64,000 nt of DNA from an uncultured Bradyrhizobium sp. GTDB taxonomy: Bacteria > Pseudomonadota > Alphaproteobacteria > Rhizobiales > Xanthobacteraceae. Below are positions 35,202 to 43,772 of the stretch, piece by piece. The stretch lies in contig NZ_CAKZHY010000054.1 in assembly GCF_936928535.1 (NCBI RefSeq), positions 35,779-99,778 on the forward strand, in the 5' to 3' direction. Under the pieces are notes generated by a model. The model was given only the letters and a program-made list of their open reading frames with translations. It had not been told where the DNA came from and ran no database searches. Positions within the stretch are counted from its first letter, which is position 1; each line of letters starts with the position of its first letter. The position numbers and the translations under genes are program-made.

Positions 35202-36241
35202 TCCTCGATCTCCTCCTCGGAATGCAGCGAGGCGAGCGATCGCCAGATCAGGATCGGGATCAGCAGCGAGAACACGATGACATCCTTCAACGCGCTGCTC
35301 TGGAAGGAGGCGAAGCTTTCGAGGATGCCGACACCGACGGCGCCGATCGCAGCGCCTGGATAGCTGGTCATGCCGCCGACGATCGCGCCGACAAAAGCCT
35401 TGAGGCCGATCAGGAAGCCGGAATCATAGAACACGGTGTTGACGGGCGCGATCAGGATGCCGGAGACGCCGGCCATCAGCGAGCCCAGCAGATAAGCGAT
35501 GGTGCCGGCGCGGGCGGGGCGGATACCCATCAGGCGCGAGCCGGTCCGGTTGACGGCGGTCGCGCGCAGCGATTTGCCGACCAGCGTGAAGTCGAAGAAG
35601 AGATAGAGCAGGCCGGAGAAGACGAGCGCTGCGATCACGATCAGCATGGTCTGGCCCGAGATCAGCACGCCGGCGAACTCGGTCGAGAACGAGGTCAGCG
35701 GTTCGGTTCGGACACCTTCGGGGCCGAAGAAAAGCAGGCCGAGGCCGACCAGCGCGAAATGCAGCGCGACGGAGACGGTCAGCAGCAACAGCACCGTTCC
35801 GTCCGCGATGGGCCGGAAGACGATCCGGTCGAGCAGCGGGGCGATCGGCGTGATCAGCATCAAGGCGAGCACCAGCCTGACAGCGAGCGGCGGCTCGGCC
35901 CGCATCGTCAGCCAGGCGAGGCCGACCACGGCGAGCGGCAGCGCGAGATAGAAGAAGAGTGCGCGCGGAAGCAGCCGGAACTCGCGGGCGCGCACCAGCG
36001 AGACGATTTCGATCAGGGTTGCGAGGCCCGCGAGGATGACGACCAGCGCGCCCGTGCCTGGAAAGCGCTTGGCGTCGAGTGCGGCCAGCGTCAGCGCCGT
36101 GAAAGCGGCGATGTCGCCAAAGGGAATGAAGATGACCCGTGTCACCGTGAAGATGAGGACGGTCCCGATCGCCACCAGCGCATAGACTGCGCCGGTGGCG
36201 ATCCCGTCGATCGCAAGGATAGCTGCGATGTCGCTCGTCAT
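35198..36241 (-). CDS. livH: Branched-chain-type ABC transporter permease (LivH)
   Basis: 347-residue inner-membrane permease with about eight to nine hydrophobic segments. Family features include AIDGIATGAVYALVAIGTVL at the N-terminus and GLKAFVGAIVGGMTSYPGA near the C-terminus. It is longer than LivH of E. coli (308) because of an extra hydrophobic stretch around residues 55-115. It overlaps the fused gene downstream by four bases and follows the binding protein gene by 43 bases. Confidence 0.92.
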   Translation of the reverse strand: MTSDIAAILAIDGIATGAVYALVAIGTVLIFTVTRVIFIPFGDIAAFTALTLAALDAKRFPGTGALVVILAGLATLIEIVSLVRAREFRLLPRALFFYLALPLAVVGLAWLTMRAEPPLAVRLVLALMLITPIAPLLDRIVFRPIADGTVLLLLTVSVALHFALVGLGLLFFGPEGVRTEPLTSFSTEFAGVLISGQTMLIVIAALVFSGLLYLFFDFTLVGKSLRATAVNRTGSRLMGIRPARAGTIAYLLGSLMAGVSGILIAPVNTVFYDSGFLIGLKAFVGAIVGGMTSYPGAAIGAVGVGILESFASFQSSALKDVIVFSLLIPILIWRSLASLHSEEEIEE

Positions 36242-36284
36242 TGAGAACGCCGTCCCCTTGTTCTGGTGGCCTGCCGCTTCGGAC

Positions 36285-37433
36285 TTAAGGCGCGTACTTC
36301 CAGGCGCCGCCGGTCAGGCGCACCACGACGAGCGAACGCTCGTCGACGCCGGTCACGGAACCCGGCTTGAAATTATAGACGGCGTGCACGCCCGGTAGCT
36401 CCTTGGTGCTGAGGATCGCGTCTCGCAGTGCCGCGCGGAACTCCACCGTTCCGGGCTTCGCGGTCTTCAGCGCGCGCTCCGCAGCGTTGGCGAAGATCAG
36501 CCAGGCGTCGAAGGAGTAGGCGGAGAAGCCATCGGTGGTCGGGACGTTATGGACCTTCTGGTAGACGGTGCGGAAATCCAGCGCGATCTTCTTGGCGAAG
36601 TGCTCGTCGGGCAGCTGCTCGGCGACGATCACAGGACCTGCGGAAACCTGGATGCCGTCGGCCGCCTTGCCGCCGACATTGACGAAATCAGGATTGACCA
36701 ACGCCACTGTGCCGTAGGTGTTTCCCTTGAAGCCGCGGTCGGCGAGGCTGAGGAGAGGCAGCGCGCCTTGGGTTCCCGAGCCGCCGTCCAGTACGGCGTC
36801 CGGCCGCGCGGCCAGGACCTTGAGGATCTGCGCGGTGACCGAGGTGTCGGTGCGGGCATAGCGCTCGTTGCTCTGGATCTTAATCTCGCCGGCGGCTTCG
36901 GCGGCCTTGGCGCCGTTGTAGACAAGGTCGCCCCATGCGTCGGAGAAGCCGATATAGCCGATGTTCTTCATGCCATCGCGCTTCATGCGATCGGCGACGA
37001 TCTTGACGAGGAGGGAGGCCGGCTGCGGCACCGACACCACCCACTGCTCGGGTGCATCAGGCAGCTTGCCGATCGGGGAGACCGCGATCATCGGCACCTT
37101 CAATTCGCTCGCGACCGCCGCCATCGCGATGGTCGAGGGTGCCGTCGCCGTGCCGATCAGGAGATCGACCTTCTCTTCTTCCACCAGCTTGCGCGCATTG
37201 CGCGTCGCGGCCGACGGATCGGAGCCGTCGTCGAGCTGGATCAGGCGGATGGTCTCGCCATTGATGGTCTTCTTGTATTCATACGCGGCGTTGATGCCGC
37301 GCCCGTAGGGGATGCCGATCGACGAGCCGTTTCCGCTGAGCGAGGTGACGAAGCCGATCACGATGTCGGCCCGCGCAGCCGGGGCGGCAACGACGCCGAC
37401 CGCGAGTGCAAGGAAGGTCAGAGTCTTGCGCAT
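36285..37433 (-). CDS. ABC transporter substrate-binding protein (LivK-like)
   Basis: 382-residue periplasmic binding protein. Signal peptide MRKTLTFLALAVGVVAAPAARA is followed by DIVIGFVTSLSGNGSSIGIP. The start is ATG at 37431-37433, preceded by GGAGGAGAA. It is first gene of the leftward transporter operon. It is clearly paralogous to the binding protein at 42606-43763 (shared GSDPSA/TA...RNARKLVE.EKVDLLIGT pattern), so two receptors probably feed the same membrane complex with related ligands. Confidence 0.93.
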   Translation of the reverse strand: MRKTLTFLALAVGVVAAPAARADIVIGFVTSLSGNGSSIGIPYGRGINAAYEYKKTINGETIRLIQLDDGSDPSAATRNARKLVEEEKVDLLIGTATAPSTIAMAAVASELKVPMIAVSPIGKLPDAPEQWVVSVPQPASLLVKIVADRMKRDGMKNIGYIGFSDAWGDLVYNGAKAAEAAGEIKIQSNERYARTDTSVTAQILKVLAARPDAVLDGGSGTQGALPLLSLADRGFKGNTYGTVALVNPDFVNVGGKAADGIQVSAGPVIVAEQLPDEHFAKKIALDFRTVYQKVHNVPTTDGFSAYSFDAWLIFANAAERALKTAKPGTVEFRAALRDAILSTKELPGVHAVYNFKPGSVTGVDERSLVVVRLTGGAWKYAP

Positions 37434-38066
37434 ATGCGTTCTCCTCCGTTGATGCTGGATAGGAATGCCGTGATGCCGCCGCGCGGGGACCCCGAACGAC
37501 GAACCAACCGATTGAAAGCATTGCTGCGGCGCCAAAAGCCGGGCGCGACCGAAGAGAGTTTGCTGGCTGGGCGCTCAGCAGTCATGATGTTGCTTGCCGC
37601 GCGAACGTCGAACCCACCGGCGAATGCAAATGGGCCTTTTGCGGAGCGAACAAAGCTCGTCGGTGCGGCCGCGATACGCCGCCGGCGATGCTGCTGCCAT
37701 GGCCGGCTGTTGGAGCCCGGCGACTGTCCACACGATCGAGTCTCTCAAAATCGGTGCCCTGCAACATCATTGTCATGGCCGCCGGTCCCTGGCCGGCGAG
37801 GAATTACTTAAAGCCTAAAGTATTGCCGGTGGCGCCGTCAACACGTGTCACGGGGGTGTCAGAAAAAATGTTGTTGCATACAATTTCCTCAGTGTGCGGC
37901 GTTTCTTGGCTGGCCGGCCGAGCAAAAAAACGGTGCGCGCCATGTCCTGGCGGCGAGCTTCTCGGTCGCCCCTGCCGGCATTTGACGCCTGAATTAGTTT
38001 ATGATTGAAATATATTCATCGGCAGCCGACGACCGATCCTCCGATCAACGCTTGAGGAGAAGGACG
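37434..38066. other. Divergent promoter region of module B
   Basis: 633 bases between the leftward transporter operon and the rightward catabolic operon, without a supported gene. It contains the candidate MarR operator at 37805-37822 and an AT-rich tract (37990-38016) close to the racemase gene that probably includes its promoter. The long intergenic length and divergent genes make it the main control point of module B. Confidence 0.6.
37805..37822 (-). promoter_or_regulatory. Candidate MarR operator, copy 1 (module B)
   Basis: Inverted repeat TACTT-N8-AAGTA. On the minus strand it reads TACTTTAGGCTTTAAGTA, matching the site at 46208-46225 in 16 of 18 positions. It lies between the transporter operon and the racemase-led operon, so it could control both. 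Confidence 0.6.
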
Positions 38067-38849
38067 ATGCGCATCTTTTGGCAGAGCTTCGTTGATGCGA
38101 GCGTGAACGCGCCCTACATGGCGCGGCTGTCGGAATACCTCAACAGCATCGCTGCACCTGGCACCACGGTTCACGTCGAGGGGATCAGTCCGCCGGATCG
38201 CGAGTTCGGCCGGCTTGCGGAACTGCGCTGCGCAGTCCAGGCGATCGACAACGGCATCGTGGCCGAGGAGGACGGCTTCGATGCCTTCGTCATGGGGCAT
38301 TTCCAGGATCCCGGCCTCTACGAGCTGCGTTCGGCGCTCGACATTCCCGTGATCGGGACCGGCGAGGCAACGTTGCTGGCGGCCTCACAGCTCGGCCGGC
38401 GTCTCGGCCTTGTGACGCTCGATCCCGTCTTCGAGATCTGGCACTATGAGCAGGCCGAGCGTTACGGCCTCGGCGATCGCGTCGTCCATGTCACCGGACT
38501 CGGCTGCAAGCCGGCAGATTTCGCTGATGCGTTCGCCGGAGATGCTGAAGCGCAAGCGCGCATGATCAGCGATTTTGTCGCCTGCGCCCTTCCGCTGGTC
38601 GAGCGCGGCGCCGATGTCGTGATCCCGGCCGGCGTGCTGCCTGGGCTTCTGATCGGGAAGGAACATGGCTTGAAGGTTGGCCACGCGCCCGTGGTCAACT
38701 GCGCGGCCGTCGCGCTGAAGAGTGCCGAGATGTGGGTGCAGCTTCGCAGGCTCAATGGCACCGAGCCGAGCCGTGGGCCGAGCTTCAAGCGTGCCAGCGC
38801 CCAAGCGCGCAGCGATTTCCGCGCACTGCTGGCCCGTAACAACCGTTAA
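38067..38849 (+). CDS. Asp/Glu/hydantoin racemase family protein
   Basis: 260-residue protein of the aspartate/glutamate/hydantoin racemase superfamily, which also includes maleate isomerase and arylmalonate decarboxylase. Start MRIFWQSFVD at 38067 has GAGGAGAAGG upstream. Candidate catalytic cysteines of the two-cysteine family occur late (NCAAVALKS) and at CALPLV, whereas the usual N-terminal cysteine position reads GTGEA, so true racemase chemistry is doubtful. As first gene of the catabolic operon it may isomerise or decarboxylate a pathway acid. Confidence 0.78.
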   Translation: MRIFWQSFVDASVNAPYMARLSEYLNSIAAPGTTVHVEGISPPDREFGRLAELRCAVQAIDNGIVAEEDGFDAFVMGHFQDPGLYELRSALDIPVIGTGEATLLAASQLGRRLGLVTLDPVFEIWHYEQAERYGLGDRVVHVTGLGCKPADFADAFAGDAEAQARMISDFVACALPLVERGADVVIPAGVLPGLLIGKEHGLKVGHAPVVNCAAVALKSAEMWVQLRRLNGTEPSRGPSFKRASAQARSDFRALLARNNR

Positions 38850-38865
38850 TCCTGGAGAGCGCATC

Positions 38866-39294
38866 ATGATGACTCCCGAAAAGATCCTGTACGAGACCGA
38901 GGTGACGGCGACCGGGGGGCGGGATGGCAAGGCCGCCAGCGCCGACGGTCTGCTGTCGGTATCGCTGTCGGTGCCGAAATCGCTCGGTGGCCCCGGTGGT
39001 GAAGGCACCAATCCCGAGCAGCTTTTTGCTGCCGGCTATGCCGCCTGCTTTCTCGGTGCAGTCAAGCTCGTCGCGCGCACGCGGAAGGTGGTGCCCTCGG
39101 CCGAGCCATCTGTGACTGCGAAGGTTGCGATGGGACCGGTGTCGGTCGGATATGCGCTCGCTGTCGAGCTGAAGGTCGATCTGCCCGGCGTCGAGAAAGC
39201 GGTGGCGGAAGAGGTCGTTGCCGGCGCGCATGAGCGCTGCCCCTATTCGAACGCAACCCGCGGCAATATTGCCGTAAAGCTGACGGTGGTCTGA
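38866..39294 (+). CDS. ohr: Organic hydroperoxide resistance protein (Ohr/OsmC)
   Basis: 142-residue Ohr with both redox cysteines: AACFLGAV (about residue 60) and ERCPYSNATRGNI (about 125), the second being the diagnostic Ohr motif. It reduces organic peroxides using lipoyl thiols. GGAGAG precedes the ATG at 38866. Its presence in a catabolic operon with a flavin monooxygenase and Rieske chemistry suggests protection against peroxide by-products (inference). Confidence 0.92.
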   Translation: MMTPEKILYETEVTATGGRDGKAASADGLLSVSLSVPKSLGGPGGEGTNPEQLFAAGYAACFLGAVKLVARTRKVVPSAEPSVTAKVAMGPVSVGYALAVELKVDLPGVEKAVAEEVVAGAHERCPYSNATRGNIAVKLTVV

Positions 39295-39316
39295 CGCGGA
39301 TGAACGAGGGCGGTCG

Positions 39317-40495
39317 GTGACCAATTCCCTGCGCGCACCTTATGACGGGGTGGTAATCGCGGCACCCGTCACGATTCCCTATGTGCGCTACTCCATCGAG
39401 AGCGCGCAGTGGTGGATCGGCCGCGCCTTGAGCGCACTCGTTGCGCAGGCCGGCATCAAGGCGTCCGACATCGACGGCATGTGCGTCTCCAGCTTCACCA
39501 TGGGGACCGACAGCGGCGTCGGATTGACGCAGCATTTCGGCCTGTGCGTCCGCTGGCTCGACACGATCCCGCTCGGCGGCGCCAGCGCCATCGCAGGCCT
39601 GCGCAAGGCGGCACGCGCGGTTCAGGCGCGCGACGCCGACATCGTGGCGTGCATCGCCGGCGACACCAATCACGTCGATTCGTTCAGGCTGACCCTCGAG
39701 AACTTCTCACGCTTCAACCAGGATGCCGTCTATCCTTACGGTGCGGGTGGGGCGAATTCGAGTTTTGCGCTGATAGCTCGCAACTACATGCGGACGTTTG
39801 GAGTCACGCGTGAGGATGTCGGCAGAATCGCTGTCGCCCAGCGGACCAATGCCTTGTGCAATCCGCATGCCTTGATGAAGACACCGCTGACGATGGAGCA
39901 GTATCTGGCGGCCCGGCCGATCTCAGATCCCATTCATCTGTTCGATTGCGTGATGCCATGTGCCGGCGCTGAAGCGTTCCTCGTGATGCGCGAGGAGACT
40001 GCGACATCGCTGGCGTTGCCCGCGGTGCGGCTGCTGTCGACGATCGAGCGACACAATGCCTTCGCCGACGATCCGATGCAGGTGCGCGGCGGCTGGGCGA
40101 TGGACGTGGGTGAACTTTACGCGATGGCCGGCGTGAAGCCTGACGATCTCGATGTCGTGCAGACCTATGACGATTATCCGGTCATCACCATGATGCAGTT
40201 CGAAGATCTCGGCTTCTGCAGGAAAGGCGAGGGGGCCGCGTTCGTGCGCCAACACGATCTCACAATCGACGGCGACTTCCCGCACAACACCTCGGGTGGG
40301 CAGCTCTCGGTGGGGCAGGCCGGTGCGGCCGGCGCCTATCTCGGTCTCGTCGAAGGGCTGCGGCAGGTTCTGGGCACGGCAGGCCCCACACAGGTCGGGA
40401 ATGCGAGCCTCGCTCTGGCCTCGGGATTCGGTATGATCAACTATGACCGCGGTCTCGCCTCGGGCGCAGCGATTTTCGCAGGGCCTTCGCGATGA
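39317..40495 (+). CDS. Thiolase-like (SCP-x/Ltp type) protein lacking catalytic Cys and His
   Basis: 392-residue thiolase-fold protein starting at GTG 39317. Where thiolases carry the nucleophilic Cys, this reads LGGASAI (residues about 86-92); the usual GHP motif reads VGQAG. It keeps HNTSGGQLS near the C-terminus. This pattern is that of lipid-transfer-type thiolase homologues such as Ltp2 aldolases, which work with DUF35 partners. The next gene encodes a DUF35 domain and overlaps by four bases, so a complex is likely. It may catalyse retro-aldol or retro-Claisen cleavage of the opened ring (inference). Confidence 0.85.
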   Translation: MTNSLRAPYDGVVIAAPVTIPYVRYSIESAQWWIGRALSALVAQAGIKASDIDGMCVSSFTMGTDSGVGLTQHFGLCVRWLDTIPLGGASAIAGLRKAARAVQARDADIVACIAGDTNHVDSFRLTLENFSRFNQDAVYPYGAGGANSSFALIARNYMRTFGVTREDVGRIAVAQRTNALCNPHALMKTPLTMEQYLAARPISDPIHLFDCVMPCAGAEAFLVMREETATSLALPAVRLLSTIERHNAFADDPMQVRGGWAMDVGELYAMAGVKPDDLDVVQTYDDYPVITMMQFEDLGFCRKGEGAAFVRQHDLTIDGDFPHNTSGGQLSVGQAGAAGAYLGLVEGLRQVLGTAGPTQVGNASLALASGFGMINYDRGLASGAAIFAGPSR

Positions 40496-41733
40496 TTGAT
40501 CCGATCAAGCCACCCCGACGAAAGAACCCGCTGCTGCGAACGCGGCTGCCTGCTTTGCCGCCGCGACCGCGAAGCAGGACGTCGCACGGGTTCACGCGGG
40601 CAGCCGCCGAAGGCCGCTTCGTGCTGCAACGCTGCGAGGCCTGCGGCTGTTTTGCCTATCCGGCACGGGAGGCGTGTCCGTCCTGTCTTTTTGACGGCCT
40701 GACCTTCGTCGAGGCGCCGCGCCGGGGCATGCTGCTCGCCGAGACGACGGCACGCGTGCCGAGCGATGTCTATTTTCGCGAACGCGCGCCGTGGCGGATT
40801 GGCCTTGTCAAGATGGATTGCGGTCCGACCATTGTCGCACATCTTCATGCCGACTGTGTGGAGGGCGCGGCCGTCCGCATGTCGTTGCAACTCGACAAGA
40901 GCGGCCAGGCGGTGGCCTTTGCCCATCCCGAGGGGGAGACTGCGAACATGGCGGACGACAAGCAGTGGCGGGAGATGACGGCCGATCCGAAATTCCGGCG
41001 CGTACTCGTGACCAATGGTCGTAGCGTGATCGGCCAGGAGGCCGCCGTTGCCCTGAGAGCCGCAGGCGCCAAGACGGTGTTTGTCGGCGTCGCCGAACCA
41101 TGGCGGCCGTTCGCCGGCGAAAATCTGCTGCGCGGTCAGGATGGAATCGAGATCGTGACCCTCGATGCGGCAGACGAAAAAGTGGTGGCTGATCTTGCCG
41201 CCGACATCGGCGGCAAGGTCGATATCCTGGTCAACACCACGGAATATGTCCGGCCGGGTGGCCTGCTCGACCGCAGGGGGACCAGCATCGCGCGCGATGA
41301 GATCGACCAGGCTTATCTCGGCTTCATTAACCTCGCGCAGGCTTTTGGCCCTGCCATGCGAATGCGGGGTGCCGACGGCATCAATAGCAGTGCCGCGTGG
41401 GTCAATATCCTTTCGGTCTATGCGCTGGCGAACTGGCCTGCCTTTGGCGCCTATTCGGCTTCGCAGGCAGCCTGCCTCTCGCTCTCGCACTCCCTTCGCG
41501 CGGAGCTGCGGCCCGGTGGCGTCAGGGTCATGAACCTGTTCACCGGGCCCGTCGACACCGAATGGTTCCAGACCGTGCCGCCGCCGAAGGTCGCGCCGCG
41601 CGCGATCGCGCAGGCGATCGTGTCGGGGCTCAAGGGTGGGCTGGAAGAGATGTATGTCGGAGATGTCGCCGAAGAGATCCGGCAGCGTCTCGCGGCCAAT
41701 CCGAAAGCCCTGGAGCGCGAGCTCGACAGGTGA
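40492..41733 (+). CDS. DUF35 (zinc ribbon/OB-fold) - SDR fusion protein
   Basis: 413-residue fusion. Residues about 35-150 are a DUF35 domain with zinc-ribbon cysteines Cys48-X2-Cys51 and Cys62-X2-Cys65. Residues about 165-390 are a short-chain dehydrogenase with a variant cofactor motif TNGRSVIG (174-181) and YSASQ at 321-325, where the catalytic Lys is replaced by Gln. A DUF35 domain normally partners with a thiolase-like protein; here one is encoded directly upstream. The SDR half may be a binding or channel domain rather than a dehydrogenase. Confidence 0.85.
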   Translation: MIDPIKPPRRKNPLLRTRLPALPPRPRSRTSHGFTRAAAEGRFVLQRCEACGCFAYPAREACPSCLFDGLTFVEAPRRGMLLAETTARVPSDVYFRERAPWRIGLVKMDCGPTIVAHLHADCVEGAAVRMSLQLDKSGQAVAFAHPEGETANMADDKQWREMTADPKFRRVLVTNGRSVIGQEAAVALRAAGAKTVFVGVAEPWRPFAGENLLRGQDGIEIVTLDAADEKVVADLAADIGGKVDILVNTTEYVRPGGLLDRRGTSIARDEIDQAYLGFINLAQAFGPAMRMRGADGINSSAAWVNILSVYALANWPAFGAYSASQAACLSLSHSLRAELRPGGVRVMNLFTGPVDTEWFQTVPPPKVAPRAIAQAIVSGLKGGLEEMYVGDVAEEIRQRLAANPKALERELDR

Positions 41734-41767
41734 GATCAGGAATTCAACCAAGCTGGAGGACGTGACG

Positions 41768-42550
41768 ATGCAAAGCAAGAATCTGCTGGAGCTGGCGAGT
41801 GCGATTTCTTCCGGCGCGGTGCGCGTCGTCGACCTGACCTTTACGCTCAGTCCGGATTTTCCGGTCATTGTGCTGCCGCCCGAGTTCGGCCAGGCCGCGC
41901 CGGTCCGTATCCAGGAAATCTCGCGATATGATGGTCGCGGCCCGGCCTGGTACTGGAACAATGTCACCTTCGGCGAGCACACCGGCACGCATTTCGACGC
42001 GCCGATCCACTGGTTCACCGGCAAGGATCTGCCAAACAACGCCGTCGACACGATGCCGTCGAAGGACATGATCGCTCCGGCCTGCGTCATCGACTGCTCC
42101 GCTCAGGCCGCGCAGGATCCGGACTTCGTCCTGACCGTGCCTGACGTCGAAGCGTGGGAGACGAAGCATGGACGGATCCCCGATCGTCACTGGGTTCTGT
42201 TGCGCACCGATTGGTCGAAGAAGGGTTGGCGCGACTACGCGAACCTGAGGGATGATGGCGCACATACGCCGGGTCCGAATCCGGCTGTGATGAAATGGCT
42301 GGTGGAGGAGCGCGGCGTCATCGGGTTTGGCACCGAGACCATCGGAACCGATGCCGGGCAGGCCGGGCATTTCGATCCGCCTTATCCGGCGCATCACTTC
42401 CTGCACGGCGCGGGCCGCTATGGCCTGCAATGCCTGTGCAACCTGGATCAGTTGCCAGCCACCGGCGCCGTCATCGTGGCTTCGCCGCTGAAGATCAAGA
42501 ACGGCTCCGGAAGTCCGCTTCGCGTCATCGCGCTGGTTGGATCGACTTGA
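41768..42550 (+). CDS. Cyclase-family metal hydrolase, isatin hydrolase-like
   Basis: 260-residue member of the cyclase/kynurenine-formamidase-like family. The metal motif HTGTHFDAPIHW places His71, His75, Asp77 and His81, only two residues offset from the Mn ligands reported for isatin hydrolase (His73, His77, Asp79), and the overall length agrees. Isatin hydrolase opens isatin to isatinate, a step of indoleacetate breakdown in Bradyrhizobium. Location just upstream of a binding protein and aryl-CoA ligase supports it. A formamidase or other amide hydrolase remains possible. Confidence 0.75.
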   Translation: MQSKNLLELASAISSGAVRVVDLTFTLSPDFPVIVLPPEFGQAAPVRIQEISRYDGRGPAWYWNNVTFGEHTGTHFDAPIHWFTGKDLPNNAVDTMPSKDMIAPACVIDCSAQAAQDPDFVLTVPDVEAWETKHGRIPDRHWVLLRTDWSKKGWRDYANLRDDGAHTPGPNPAVMKWLVEERGVIGFGTETIGTDAGQAGHFDPPYPAHHFLHGAGRYGLQCLCNLDQLPATGAVIVASPLKIKNGSGSPLRVIALVGST

Positions 42551-42605
42551 GCCCATCGCGGCACTTGCCAATCAGAACAAGAAATTCCCACGAAAGACAG
42601 GTGCC

Positions 42606-43763
42606 ATGAACGCAACTAAGAGCCTGCTGGTCTCCGCCGCATTGCTGCTTGCCGCCCCGCAGATTGCGCGGGCCGAGATCCTCGTCGGATTCGTCACCGG
42701 CCTCAGCGGGCCGGTGTCCTCGATTGGGATTCCAAATGCGAAGGGGATTGCGGCGGGCCAGGCCTATCTCGGTGAGATCGGTGGAGAGAAGGTTCGGGTC
42801 ATCCAGCTGGATGATGGCTCTGATCCGACCGCATCGGCCCGTAATGCGCGCAAGCTCGTCGAGCAGGAGAAAGTCGATGTCCTGATCGGTACGTCCGGCG
42901 CCCCCCAGACGCTCGCGATGGCGACGGCGGCGATTGAGATGAAGGTCCCGATGATCGCGGTGTCACCGATCGCGCCGGTGCCGCCTGGTGATGGCGGCCC
43001 ATGGGTCGTCCAGACGCCCCAACCGACGCCGCTGCTGGTGCAGGGGATCGTTGACAACATGAAAGCGAAAGGTCTGAAGACCGTTGCCTTCATCGGGTTC
43101 TCCGATGCGTTCGGCGACCTCATGTACAACTCGCTCGAGCAAAGTGCGAAGACTGCCGACATCAAGATCATTGCCAATGAGCGCTACGCGCGTTCGGATT
43201 CGTCGGTCACGGCGCAGGTGCTGCGCGTCGTCGCCGCGCATCCCGATGCGATCATGCTGGGAGGAACGGGAACGCCCGGTGCGTTGCCGGTGATCGCGTT
43301 GTCCGAACGCGGCTACAAAGGGCCGCTCTACGGCAATCACGGCATGATCAGCGCCGACTTCCTCCGTCTCGCCGGCAAGGCGGCCAACGGCATCATCTGC
43401 CCGACCGGACCTGTGACCGCCGCGGAGCAGCTTCCGGCCAGCAATCCGATCCAGAAGGTAGCGCTGGATTTCCGTGCGGCCTTCGAGAAGGCGAACGGCG
43501 AAGCGCCGACGGATTCATTCTCGTCCTATTCCTTCGATGGCTGGTTGGTGCTCGCCGACGCCGCCAAGCGCGCGATGGCATCGGGTGCCAAGCCCGGATC
43601 GCCGGAATTTCGTATCGCCTTTCGCCAGGCGCTGTTTACCACCAAGGACGTTGTCGGGACCCAGGGCGTTTACACCTATACGCCGGCGGATCGGCATGGC
43701 GTCGACGACCGCTCGCGCATCATGGTCCAGATCGAGGACGGTAAATACAAGCTGTTGCCCTGA
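42606..43763 (+). CDS. ABC transporter substrate-binding protein, second LivK-like receptor
   Basis: 385-residue periplasmic binding protein with signal peptide ending PQIARA, mature start EILVGFVTGLSGPVSSIGIP. It is a paralogue of the protein at 36285-37433. It is embedded in the catabolic operon without its own permease genes, so it presumably uses the LivH/LivMG/LivF complex encoded divergently. Ligand likely an aromatic acid of the same pathway. Confidence 0.92.
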   Translation: MNATKSLLVSAALLLAAPQIARAEILVGFVTGLSGPVSSIGIPNAKGIAAGQAYLGEIGGEKVRVIQLDDGSDPTASARNARKLVEQEKVDVLIGTSGAPQTLAMATAAIEMKVPMIAVSPIAPVPPGDGGPWVVQTPQPTPLLVQGIVDNMKAKGLKTVAFIGFSDAFGDLMYNSLEQSAKTADIKIIANERYARSDSSVTAQVLRVVAAHPDAIMLGGTGTPGALPVIALSERGYKGPLYGNHGMISADFLRLAGKAANGIICPTGPVTAAEQLPASNPIQKVALDFRAAFEKANGEAPTDSFSSYSFDGWLVLADAAKRAMASGAKPGSPEFRIAFRQALFTTKDVVGTQGVYTYTPADRHGVDDRSRIMVQIEDGKYKLLP

Positions 43764-43772
43764 GGCAGGAGC

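Noticed and set aside
33402..35363. Open frame of 653 codons on the plus strand across the transporter genes
   Set aside because: Low-complexity, charged composition (many His, Asp, Glu, Arg) opposite the LivMG fusion; an antisense artefact.
37982..38005. TTGACG ... TATGAT as a sigma-70-like promoter for the racemase-led operon
   Set aside because: The two hexamers are only 12 bases apart, too close for a functional pair; a promoter is likely in this AT-rich tract but cannot be placed.
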